Shown here one piece after another: positions 8,268 to 16,301 of a stretch of DNA of 29,222 nt. Made by a program: the position numbers and the translations under genes. Positions within the stretch are counted from its first letter, which is position 1. Every line of letters starts with the position of its first letter. Location: contig JBDNFC010000069.1 in NCBI GenBank assembly GCA_041690035.1, forward strand, positions 1 through 29,222, read 5' to 3'. The DNA comes from CALSPH01 sp041690035. GTDB taxonomy: Bacteria; Bacteroidota; Bacteroidia; NS11-12g; UBA955. The notes beneath the pieces were generated by a model. That model ran no database searches. It had not been told where the DNA came from and saw only the letters and a list, made by a program, of their open reading frames with translations.

Positions 8268-8296
8268 ATTATAAAAAATACTCATTATAAAAAATA
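8268..8296 (+). repeat. two tandem-spaced copies of ATTATAAAAAATA
   Basis: ATTATAAAAAATA occurs at 8268-8280 and again at 8284-8296, 16 bp apart, with a related copy (ATTATAAAAAAAA) starting at 8193. The copies lie between the E2 promoter and the mraZ promoter. They may be a DNA-bending or protein-binding region, or simply low-complexity AT-rich sequence. Confidence 0.35.
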
Positions 8297-8356
8297 ACAC
8301 ATAAAATATTGATTATCTATTACTTATAAAAATTGGTGGATAAAATATGCATAAAT

Positions 8357-8381
8357 GTGGGAGAAAGTGGTAAAAAGTGGG
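8357..8381 (+). promoter_or_regulatory. MraZ box array (three GTGG repeats, 10-bp period)
   Basis: GTGGG (8357-8361), GTGGT (8367-8371) and GTGGG (8377-8381) repeat at exactly 10 bp, one helical turn, just upstream of mraZ. This matches the TGGGN direct repeats bound by MraZ upstream of dcw clusters in other bacteria. A further GTGGA at 8336-8340 may be an outlying half-site. The array covers the position where the -33 element of the putative mraZ promoter would sit, so bound MraZ would be expected to repress its own cluster. Confidence 0.75.
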
Positions 8382-8392
8382 AAATTTTGTTT

Positions 8393-8400
8393 TAATTTTG
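8393..8400 (+). promoter_or_regulatory. TAATTTTG -7 element for mraZ and the dcw cluster
   Basis: TAATTTTG matches the TAnnTTTG -7 consensus and ends 29 bp before the mraZ ATG at 8430. There is no TTG at -33; that position is occupied by the MraZ boxes. It probably drives the whole cluster. Confidence 0.5.
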
Positions 8401-8429
8401 AACTTTCAAAAATCATAAGATTTAAAAAG

Positions 8430-8900
8430 ATGGCGAGCTATATAGGCGAATTTGAATGTAAATTAGATAATAAAGGCAGATTGAGCCTTCCATCTAAGCT
8501 ACGGGCTCAAATTACTGAAACAGATGCAGCCGCAATGGTCATAAATAGAGGGTTTGAAAAATGTTTGGTGCTATATACAAAAGCAGATTGGGAAAAGGAA
8601 CTAGAAAAATTATCAGTACTCAATGAGTTTAATAGAGAGGCCCGTCAATTCATAAGAATTTTTAATAACGGAGCAAATATTATTCAAATAGATAATGCTG
8701 GGCGAGCACTCATACCAAAAAAACTGATGGAATATGCATCACTAAAAGATGATGCAATAATAAATGCTTATGGAAAAAAAATAGAAATTTGGGACAAAGC
8801 AATTTATGAAACAGCACTAGCAACAGATGCAGATGATTTTGCCGACAAGGCACAGAAATTATTAGGTGGCTCACCTCAAAACACGCCCAATAATGAGTAG
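8430..8900 (+). CDS. mraZ: transcriptional regulator MraZ
   Basis: MraZ is a ring-forming DNA-binding protein that regulates the dcw cluster. From the ATG at 8430 it has 156 residues and two SpoVT/AbrB-like half-domains, each with the D-x-x-x-R signature: L-D-N-K-G-R (12-17) and I-D-N-A-G-R (87-92). The frame runs open upstream to an ATG at 8355. That extension would be translated from the MraZ box array, whereas M-A-S-Y-I-G-E-F is the usual beginning, so I chose 8430. The gene overlaps rsmH by 8 bp and heads the cluster. A short polar tail after residue 140 is unusual but unremarkable. Confidence 0.96.
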   Translation: MASYIGEFECKLDNKGRLSLPSKLRAQITETDAAAMVINRGFEKCLVLYTKADWEKELEKLSVLNEFNREARQFIRIFNNGANIIQIDNAGRALIPKKLMEYASLKDDAIINAYGKKIEIWDKAIYETALATDADDFADKAQKLLGGSPQNTPNNE

Positions 8901-9789
8901 TTCATACCATATCCCCGTGATGTTGCAGCCATGTATAGATGCGCTGTCTATCAAGCCTTCTGGCACTTATGTAGATGTTACTTTTGGCGGTGGCGGACAC
9001 AGCAGGCATATCCTAAAATCGCTTAATGAAAACGGAAAACTATATGCTTTTGACAACGATATAGATGCCCAAACACAAATTCCTATAGATAAAAGGCTTA
9101 CATTAATAAAAAGCAATTTTGCATTTACCAAAAACTATTTAACCTATTTTAAAGCATTGCCTGTAGATGGTATTATTGCAGATTTAGGGATATCATCTTT
9201 CCAAATTGACAATAAAGAACGGGGCTTTGCTTTTATGCAAGATGGCCCATTAGATATGCGCATGGATGCAAGCACAGGTGTAAGCGCAGAAACATGGCTA
9301 TCGCAATGCAGCGAAAGAGAATTAGTGCACACCTTGAGCGCTTATGGCGAGGTAAAAAATGCCATAACAATTGCCAAAGCAATTAAAAGCAATTTGCCAT
9401 TAAAAACTACCAAAGCACTAGCTGATGTATGCAGAAAACATGCCCCAAGAGGAAAAGAAAATAGCAGTTTGGCCAAAATATTTCAAGCGATTAGAATAGA
9501 AATTAATCAAGAATTACAAGCACTAAAAGAACTGTTAAACGTTCTTTCCTCTATTGTAAAAAAAGATGGAAGGGTAGTTATCATGAGTTATCATTCTTTG
9601 GAAGATAGATTGGTAAAAAGATGGTTGCAAACAGGCAATATTGAAGGAAATATATCAAAAGATTTTTACGGCAATGTATTGAGGCCTTTTACAGAAGTGA
9701 ATAGAAAAACAATTATAGCAAGTGCTGAAGAGGTACAAGCGAACCCAAGGTCTAGGAGCGCAAAATTAAGAGTAGCATCAAAAACATGA
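8893..9789 (+). CDS. rsmH: 16S rRNA (cytosine(1402)-N4)-methyltransferase
   Basis: RsmH (formerly MraW) methylates N4 of C1402 in the ribosomal decoding centre using S-adenosylmethionine. From the ATG at 8893 it has 298 residues. The SAM-binding motif D-V-T-F-G-G-G-G-H-S lies near residue 30, and the conserved M-S-Y-H-S-L-E-D-R-L-V-K near residue 240. The C-terminus has the usual N-P-R-S-R-S-A-K-L-R. An upstream ATG at 8866 would add nine unlikely residues and a longer overlap, while M-S-S-S-Y-H-I-P-V-M-L fits the family start. It overlaps mraZ by 8 bp and ftsL by 4 bp (ATGA). Confidence 0.96.
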   Translation: MSSSYHIPVMLQPCIDALSIKPSGTYVDVTFGGGGHSRHILKSLNENGKLYAFDNDIDAQTQIPIDKRLTLIKSNFAFTKNYLTYFKALPVDGIIADLGISSFQIDNKERGFAFMQDGPLDMRMDASTGVSAETWLSQCSERELVHTLSAYGEVKNAITIAKAIKSNLPLKTTKALADVCRKHAPRGKENSSLAKIFQAIRIEINQELQALKELLNVLSSIVKKDGRVVIMSYHSLEDRLVKRWLQTGNIEGNISKDFYGNVLRPFTEVNRKTIIASAEEVQANPRSRSAKLRVASKT

Positions 9790-10148
9790 GCAATACACCT
9801 ATTATAGATAAAGAAACAGAAGTGCAAAATTTGAGCAAATTTTCTATTTTCGAAAAACTTGCCAATAGCCTTTCTTTAGAAAAATCTAAAATGACCAATG
9901 CTCTACCATATTTGATTATTTGTGGCGCTTTAGTAATTATTTATATCGCCAATGCACACTATCATGTAAAAACATTAAGAAAAATTAAAGATACTCAAAA
10001 AGAATTAAAAGCACTTCAATCAGAATATGTGAGCTTGAAAGCAGAATTAGCAAAAAAAACTAAAGCAAGTGAAGTTGCAAAATCATTACAAGCAGAGGGA
10101 TTGAAAGAGCTCAGAACTCCGCCCTTTATAATTGAAAAAGAAAATTGA
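9786..10148 (+). CDS. ftsL: FtsL-like division protein
   Basis: This 120-residue bitopic protein has a cytoplasmic part rich in polar residues (1-37), one membrane segment at about 38-57, and a periplasmic coiled coil at about 63-95 with regularly spaced Leu and Lys. The architecture and the location between rsmH and ftsI identify it as FtsL, which with FtsB and FtsQ links the early divisome to FtsW and FtsI. Sequence similarity within this family is weak, so the assignment rests mostly on context. The start ATG overlaps the rsmH stop (ATGA), and its own stop overlaps the ftsI start (TTGA). Confidence 0.85.
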   Translation: MSNTPIIDKETEVQNLSKFSIFEKLANSLSLEKSKMTNALPYLIICGALVIIYIANAHYHVKTLRKIKDTQKELKALQSEYVSLKAELAKKTKASEVAKSLQAEGLKELRTPPFIIEKEN

Positions 10149-12241
10149 ACATTAAAAAATCCATATTAATTAGAGTCTATTTTTTACTTGCTTGTTTGGT
10201 GCTTTTCGCCCTTGCTATACTTTTTCAAATTTTTAACCTTCAAGTAAATGAGAAAGCCAGATGGGCCAATGCAAGTAAAAGTCAGAGCATTCGGTTTAAT
10301 GAAGTAGAAGCTACACGCGGAAATATATATGCTGCCAATGGCGAACTTCTTGCCACATCTTTGCCTAAATATGATGCCTTTTGGGACACTAAAGCTGCCG
10401 GAATTACTAAAAAACTTTTTGAAGAAAAAATAGACTCTTTGGCAATGTTGCTGAGCAGAAATTTGGGCATAAAGTCAGAAAATGCTTGGAGACTAGCGCT
10501 GCGAAATGCAAGGGCAAAAGGAGAGCGATATTTTAAATTGCAGCACAATATTGACTATCAAATAGCCAAAAAAATGAAAAATTGGCCAATTTTTAATTTA
10601 GGGAAGTATAAAGGCGGCTTGGTATTGGACGAAAAAAGCACGCGATCTTTACCTTACGGAATGCTAGCTGCGCGCACAGTAGGTTTTAGCCGACCAGATT
10701 ATCATGTGGGAATAGAAGGCTCGCTAGACAGTGTGCTTGCAGGTATTAATGGCAAAAGATTAGAGCGCAAAATGTATGGCGGGGTATGGCGGCCATTGCA
10801 TGATGAAAATAGCATAGACCCAGAAGAAGGATTGGATATTTACACCACTATAGATATAGAACTACAAGATGTTGCAGAAGATGCATTATACCGCACTTTA
10901 GTATCCAATAATGCCAAGCATGGCGCAGTAGTATTGATGGAGGTGGCTACAGGGGCAATAAAAGCAATTGCAAATTTGCAAAGGCAACAAAATGGAGAAT
11001 ATGTAGAATCCTATAATTATGTAATAGGGCAGGCCACAGACCCTGGCAGCACTTTTAAATTAGTCTCATTTATGGCTTTGCTAGAGGACAATAAAATAAA
11101 ACTTACCGACTCCATAGACACAGAATGGGGCGAAACCACTTTCTATGGCCAAAAAATGCTAGATGCTACTAAGCCATTAAAAAGGTATCAAACATTGCAA
11201 AGATGTTTTGAATCTTCCTCTAATGTTGGAACTTCAAAGGCTATTTATGAAGCATATAGGTCTAATCCAGCTGGCTTTTTAAAACATGTTAAAAAAGCAA
11301 GGTTTAATGAAAAAGTAGGTATAGAAATTAAAGGAGAAGCTTTGCCAACAATAAAAGAACCAGGAGATAAAGATTGGTATGCAACCTCATTGCCATGGAT
11401 GTCTATCGGGTATGAGATACTGGTAAGTCCAATTCAGATTGCTGCATTTTATAATGCCATAGCCAATGATGGAAAAATGATGAAGCCTTATTTAATTAGT
11501 GAAGTAAAATCTGCCGATAAAATCATTTCAAGCTATACCCCCACAATCTTAGACAATAAAGTTTGCTCTAAAAACACTGCGAAAACACTGCGAAAGCTTA
11601 TGGAAGGCGTTGTGGCTAATGGAACAGCACAAAACCTAAAAGACCTTGGACTAAAAGTAGCTGGTAAAACAGGCACAGCTCAATTGGCCTTGCCTGGAGG
11701 AGGGTATAGCAAAACTACTCACAGCGCTAGTTTTGCTGGCTATTTTCCTGCAGATAATCCAAAATATACATGTTATGTTGTTGTAAGCGAGCCATCACAA
11801 GGAGTGTATTACGGTGGACTGATAGCAGGCCCGGTTTTTAGAGAAATTGCAGACAAGGTATATGCTTCGGGTGCATACCTAAGACCAATAGAAGTAAAAA
11901 CACAAGAAAACTATGTGCCAATGGTGCTAGGCGGATATACTATAGAGTCTAAACAGGTTTTAAATCAGCTAGGCATTAGTTTTCACAACACAACAGACTC
12001 TTGGCCAGACTGGGCCTCTACCGCAAAAAAAGGATTAGCAATAACATTTACAGAAAAAACACCCTCGCTGCAAAAAATTCCCAATGTCTTGGGGTGGGGC
12101 CTGCGTGATGCTATATATATTTTAGAAAAAAGAGGCCTAAAAGTAGAGGTATTTGGCTATGGAAAAGTTGTTTTTCAATCGCTCATTCCAAACAGTAATT
12201 TTGATAAAGGTGCTACCATAAAAATAAGACTAAATCCATGA
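10145..12241 (+). CDS. ftsI: septal penicillin-binding protein (class B transpeptidase) with PASTA domain
   Basis: FtsI cross-links peptidoglycan at the division septum, anchored in the inner membrane. Of 698 residues, 8-30 form the N-terminal anchor and about 50-225 the dimerisation region. The transpeptidase domain carries S302-T-F-K305 (active Ser302), S358-S-N360 and K508-T-G510. A single PASTA-like domain fills the C-terminus (about 643-698, starting I-P-N-V-L-G). This domain is absent from E. coli FtsI but usual in this phylum. The start is a TTG at 10145 overlapping the ftsL stop by 4 bp; no ATG lies near the N-terminus, and the frame begins right before the membrane anchor, so TTG is well supported. 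Confidence 0.95.
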   Translation: MNIKKSILIRVYFLLACLVLFALAILFQIFNLQVNEKARWANASKSQSIRFNEVEATRGNIYAANGELLATSLPKYDAFWDTKAAGITKKLFEEKIDSLAMLLSRNLGIKSENAWRLALRNARAKGERYFKLQHNIDYQIAKKMKNWPIFNLGKYKGGLVLDEKSTRSLPYGMLAARTVGFSRPDYHVGIEGSLDSVLAGINGKRLERKMYGGVWRPLHDENSIDPEEGLDIYTTIDIELQDVAEDALYRTLVSNNAKHGAVVLMEVATGAIKAIANLQRQQNGEYVESYNYVIGQATDPGSTFKLVSFMALLEDNKIKLTDSIDTEWGETTFYGQKMLDATKPLKRYQTLQRCFESSSNVGTSKAIYEAYRSNPAGFLKHVKKARFNEKVGIEIKGEALPTIKEPGDKDWYATSLPWMSIGYEILVSPIQIAAFYNAIANDGKMMKPYLISEVKSADKIISSYTPTILDNKVCSKNTAKTLRKLMEGVVANGTAQNLKDLGLKVAGKTGTAQLALPGGGYSKTTHSASFAGYFPADNPKYTCYVVVSEPSQGVYYGGLIAGPVFREIADKVYASGAYLRPIEVKTQENYVPMVLGGYTIESKQVLNQLGISFHNTTDSWPDWASTAKKGLAITFTEKTPSLQKIPNVLGWGLRDAIYILEKRGLKVEVFGYGKVVFQSLIPNSNFDKGATIKIRLNP

Positions 12242-13698
12242 AAAGGGTAGCAGATATTATCAAAAACATAGCTAATTTAGCCATAGAGGGAGTTATAGAC
12301 CTTGAAATTAGCGGATTGAGTTTAGATAGTCGCACTGTAAAAGAAAACTACCTTTATGCGGCCATTGTTGGCACCCAAACAGACGGACACCAATACATTG
12401 ACCAAGCTATAGAAAACGGTGCCACAGTAATTTTATGCAATAATAAATATGTGCAAAATAAAACTGCCACTTATTTAATAACAGCTGATGTATCAAAAAC
12501 ATTGGGATTATTGGCTGCAAATTATTATGACAATCCTTCGAATCAGCTAGAGGTTGTAGCAATTACAGGCACAAATGGCAAAACCACATGCGCTAGCATA
12601 CTTTACGAGTTATTTACAGAAATGGGTTATCACTGTGGCTTGTTAAGCACAGTAGCGATAAGAATAGGACAAAAAACTTTAAATGCTTCTCATACCACAC
12701 CAAATGCAATAGCCATACAAGAAACAATGGCGCTAATGGTAAAAGAAGGATGCACTTATTGCTTTATGGAGGCAAGCAGCCATGCGATTCATCAACAAAG
12801 AATAAGTGGGCTAAAAATAGCTATTGCTGGATTTACAAACTTAAGCCACGACCACCTAGACTACCACCACACATTTGCTGAATACAGAGATGCAAAAAAA
12901 ATACTTTTTGACCAATTGCCAAGCGAGGCCTTTGCGATAAGCAACAAAGATGATAAAAATGGGGTAATAATGCTACAAAATACCAAAGCAAGTAAATTTT
13001 ATTATTCACTAAAACAACCTGCAGATTTTAAGGGTAAAATTATTGAAATGGATATAGAAGGTATGCTGCTAAACATCAATGAACAAGAGGCATGGTATCG
13101 ATTAACAGGAGGCTTTAATGCTTCAAATCTACTTCTGGTTTATGGCATTGCATTCTTATTAGGAAAAATGGGCGAGGAAATTATTACTTCACTTAGCAAG
13201 GTAGGCAGAGTTGCTGGCAGATTTGAAACCATAAAATCCATTTCTGGTATCACTGGCATAATAGATTATGCCCATACACCCGATGCACTACTTAATTTGC
13301 TTATTACTGTAAATAGCATTAGAACAAAAAACGAAAAACTATACCTCATTTTTGGCTGTGGGGGAAATAGAGATAAAACAAAACGCCCTGAAATGGGAAA
13401 TATAGCAGCAAAAAATTCTGATAAAGTAATCATTACTAGCGACAACCCGAGAAATGAAAACGAGGAAGATATTATTGAAGATATCTTAAAAGGAGTAGAA
13501 CCCACAGATTTTAAAAAAATAATTACTATTTCAAAAAGAGACCAAGCCATAAAAACTGCGGTAGCCATGGCAGAAAAAGGTGATATAATTATCATCGCAG
13601 GAAAAGGGCATGAACAATATCAAGAAATAAATGGGTTAAAACACCCCTTTGATGATGCATCATTTTTAAAAAAAGCATTTAAAGAATTAGAAAAATAA
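12238..13698 (+). CDS. murE: UDP-MurNAc-L-Ala-D-Glu--meso-diaminopimelate ligase
   Basis: MurE adds the third amino acid to the peptidoglycan precursor, using ATP, in the cytoplasm. Its 486 residues contain the ATP loop G-T-N-G-K-T-T (111-117) and the R-D-A-K-K region with the likely carbamylated lysine at about K220. The D-N-P-R motif (402-405) is the residue pattern associated with choice of meso-diaminopimelate over L-lysine. The C-terminal domain has G-K-G-H-E-Q-Y. The ATG overlaps the ftsI stop (ATGA). Assignment to MurE rather than MurF is supported by the DNPR motif and gene order. Confidence 0.96.
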   Translation: MKRVADIIKNIANLAIEGVIDLEISGLSLDSRTVKENYLYAAIVGTQTDGHQYIDQAIENGATVILCNNKYVQNKTATYLITADVSKTLGLLAANYYDNPSNQLEVVAITGTNGKTTCASILYELFTEMGYHCGLLSTVAIRIGQKTLNASHTTPNAIAIQETMALMVKEGCTYCFMEASSHAIHQQRISGLKIAIAGFTNLSHDHLDYHHTFAEYRDAKKILFDQLPSEAFAISNKDDKNGVIMLQNTKASKFYYSLKQPADFKGKIIEMDIEGMLLNINEQEAWYRLTGGFNASNLLLVYGIAFLLGKMGEEIITSLSKVGRVAGRFETIKSISGITGIIDYAHTPDALLNLLITVNSIRTKNEKLYLIFGCGGNRDKTKRPEMGNIAAKNSDKVIITSDNPRNENEEDIIEDILKGVEPTDFKKIITISKRDQAIKTAVAMAEKGDIIIIAGKGHEQYQEINGLKHPFDDASFLKKAFKELEK

Positions 13699-13702
13699 AC
13701 AA

Positions 13703-14956
13703 ATGTTATACTACTTAGCAAAATATTTAGAAAATATGCAGATACCAGGTATGGGCGTGTTTTCGTACATTTCTACAAGGGCAGCTGCGGCCACAATATT
13801 ATCCTTGCTTATCTCTTTGGTTTTTGGCAAAAGATTGATAAAAATATTAAAAGACAGGCAAATTGGCGAAACCATTCGAAACTTAGGTTTAGCTGGCGAA
13901 AATGAAAAAAAAGGCACGCCTACTATGGGTGGACTCATCATTATTGCCGCCATTGTTATACCCACTATTATTTTTGCTAGACTATGGAACATCTATATTA
14001 TCATGATGCTAGTAACCACAATCTGGCTAGGATTACTTGGTTTTATGGACGACTACATTAAGGTGATTAAAAAGGATAAAGAAGGATTGCCAGGTAGATA
14101 CAAATTACTTGGACAATTGATACTTGGAATAGCCGTAGGCGCAACTATGTTTTGGCACCCATCTATTGTAACAAGAACAAGGATAACAGAGAAAATGGCT
14201 ACCGCTGAAATAATTGCAAATCCTGAATTTAAAAAAGTACAAGAAAAAAAAGAAAGTGTTTATATCAAAGACGAAAAGTCTCTCAAAACCAATGTGCCTT
14301 TTCTTAAATCTACTGAATTTGATTATGCAAAAATCATAGGTATTGTGGGAGAAAATTATCAAAAATTTGCTTGGATACCTTTTATACTTATTATCTCTAT
14401 CATAATTATGGCAGTGAGTAATGGAGCAAACTTAACAGACGGCATGGATGGATTGGCAGCAGGTACAAGCGGAATAATCGGCATTACACTTGGGTTATTA
14501 GGATACCTAAGCGGCTCTTTCATATTTGCAAATTATCTAAATATTCTGTACATACCACACTTAGGCGAATTGGCCATTTTTGCTGGGGCGTTTGTAGGTG
14601 CATGTATTGGCTTTTTATGGTATAATGTTTACCCTGCACAAGTATTTATGGGAGATACAGGCAGTTTAACTTTAGGCGGAATTATTGCAGTATTTGCAAT
14701 AGTTGTGCGCAAAGAATTACTAATACCCGTTTTATGCGGTATATTTTTAATTGAAAATGTATCTGTTATTATTCAAGTAGTCTATTTTAGATATACAAAG
14801 AAAAAATATGGCGAAGGACGCAGGGTTTTTCTAATGTCACCATTGCACCATCATTATCAAAAAATGGGTATTCCAGAGCCCAAAATTGTTGCCCGCTTCT
14901 GGATTGTAGGCATTATGCTAGCTATACTCACTCTTGTTACTTTAAAACTAAGATAA
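13703..14956 (+). CDS. mraY: phospho-N-acetylmuramoyl-pentapeptide transferase
   Basis: MraY is a multi-pass inner-membrane enzyme that moves phospho-MurNAc-pentapeptide onto undecaprenyl phosphate, making lipid I. Catalytic and metal-binding signatures are all present: F-M-D-D-Y (D116, D117), N-L-T-D-G-M-D-G-L (243-251), F-M-G-D-T-G-S-L (D318) and the H-H-H motif at 382-384. At 417 residues it is longer than the roughly 360-residue E. coli enzyme. The extra length is a charged loop at about 155-222 between membrane helices, which seems usual in this phylum. It starts 4 bp after murE. Confidence 0.96.
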   Translation: MLYYLAKYLENMQIPGMGVFSYISTRAAAATILSLLISLVFGKRLIKILKDRQIGETIRNLGLAGENEKKGTPTMGGLIIIAAIVIPTIIFARLWNIYIIMMLVTTIWLGLLGFMDDYIKVIKKDKEGLPGRYKLLGQLILGIAVGATMFWHPSIVTRTRITEKMATAEIIANPEFKKVQEKKESVYIKDEKSLKTNVPFLKSTEFDYAKIIGIVGENYQKFAWIPFILIISIIIMAVSNGANLTDGMDGLAAGTSGIIGITLGLLGYLSGSFIFANYLNILYIPHLGELAIFAGAFVGACIGFLWYNVYPAQVFMGDTGSLTLGGIIAVFAIVVRKELLIPVLCGIFLIENVSVIIQVVYFRYTKKKYGEGRRVFLMSPLHHHYQKMGIPEPKIVARFWIVGIMLAILTLVTLKLR

Positions 14957-14960
14957 CAGG

Positions 14961-16298
14961 ATGCAAAAAGTGATTATTTTAGGAGCAGGAGAATCTGGAA
15001 CAGGTGCAGCAATATTGGCAAAACAACTTGGCTATGAAGTGTTTGTATCTGATATGGGTAAAATTGCCGAAATTTATAAAGCAGAATTACAACAATTGGC
15101 TATTTCTTTTGAAGAAGCACAGCATAGTATTGAAACTATACTAAAAGCCGATTTAATTATAAAAAGTCCAGGAATTGCAAATGAAAATGAAATCATTCAA
15201 AAAATAAAAGAGAAAGGCCTTTCAATTATTTCAGAAATAGAGTTTGCAGGGCAACACACCGATGCAAAAATAATAGCTATTACAGGAACAAATGGCAAAA
15301 CTACTACCACTACTATGTGTTACGAAATGCTTAAAAAAGCAGGTTTAAATGTTGGCCTTGGAGGCAATATTGGCAAAAGTTTTGCAAGGCAAGTGGCACA
15401 AAATAGCCACGACTATTATGTGCTAGAAATAAGCAGTTTTCAATTGGACGATTGCTATAGTTTTAAACCCCATATAGCAATCCTTACCAATATAACACCT
15501 GATCACTTAGACAGGTATGAATACCAAATGGAAAAGTATGCCTCATCTAAATTTAGGATTACACAAGCCCAAGACGAAAATGATGTTTTTATTTATTGTG
15601 CTGATGATGAATTTACTTTAGCATTTAAACCAACAACAATTAAAGCAAAAGCAAAACCGTTTTCTGCATTCAAAATATTAGCAGATGGCGGATTTAAAAA
15701 AGACGATAAAATAATTTTACAAAAAGAAAATAAAGAAATTTTTAACATGAATATACAACAATTAGGCCTAAAAGGAATGCACAACATGTATAACGGCACC
15801 GCGGCTGCTATTATGGGCAATGTGCTTAACATCAAAAACGAAATTATTAGAGAGAGTTTAACAAACTTTGAGAATATAGAACATCGTTTAGAGCAAGTGG
15901 CCACCATAAATGGAGTAACTTACATAAATGATAGCAAGGCCACGAATGTAAATGCAGTTTGGTATGCATTAGAAAGCATTGACGATAAACCTATAATTTG
16001 GGTGGCAGGGGGTGTGGATAAAGGCAATGACTATAGCATGATAATGGATTTAGTAAAAGAAAGGGTAAAAATAATTATATGCCTAGGGGTGGATAATTTA
16101 AAGATACACCAAACCTTTGCTGCGCATGTGGATATGATATTAAACACAACCTCTGCGAGTGATGCAGTAAATGCTGCATATAAATTTGCAAATAAGGGCG
16201 ATGCTGTTCTACTTTCACCTGCTTGTGCAAGCTTCGATTTATTTGATAATTATGAAGACAGGGGGAGAAAATTTAAAGCTGCAGTAAAAGCGCTATAA
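14961..16298 (+). CDS. murD: UDP-N-acetylmuramoylalanine--D-glutamate ligase
   Basis: MurD adds D-glutamate to UDP-MurNAc-L-Ala, using ATP. The 445-residue protein has an N-terminal nucleotide-sugar domain with I-L-G-A-G-E-S-G-T-G (6-15), the ATP loop G-T-N-G-K-T-T (109-115), and L-E-I-S-S-F-Q-L (155-162). N-D-S-K-A-T-N-V-N-A at the start of the C-terminal domain is characteristic of MurD. The length matches the family. It starts 4 bp after mraY and ends 3 bp before ftsW. Confidence 0.96.
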   Translation: MQKVIILGAGESGTGAAILAKQLGYEVFVSDMGKIAEIYKAELQQLAISFEEAQHSIETILKADLIIKSPGIANENEIIQKIKEKGLSIISEIEFAGQHTDAKIIAITGTNGKTTTTTMCYEMLKKAGLNVGLGGNIGKSFARQVAQNSHDYYVLEISSFQLDDCYSFKPHIAILTNITPDHLDRYEYQMEKYASSKFRITQAQDENDVFIYCADDEFTLAFKPTTIKAKAKPFSAFKILADGGFKKDDKIILQKENKEIFNMNIQQLGLKGMHNMYNGTAAAIMGNVLNIKNEIIRESLTNFENIEHRLEQVATINGVTYINDSKATNVNAVWYALESIDDKPIIWVAGGVDKGNDYSMIMDLVKERVKIIICLGVDNLKIHQTFAAHVDMILNTTSASDAVNAAYKFANKGDAVLLSPACASFDLFDNYEDRGRKFKAAVKAL

Positions 16299-16301
16299 GC
16301 C

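Noticed and set aside
8355..8429. 25-codon N-terminal extension of MraZ from an ATG at 8355
   Set aside because: It would translate the MraZ boxes and lies upstream of the putative promoter; the family start is at 8430.
8866..8892. Nine-residue N-terminal extension of RsmH
   Set aside because: The ATG at 8893 fits the family start and the 8-bp overlap pattern seen elsewhere in the cluster.
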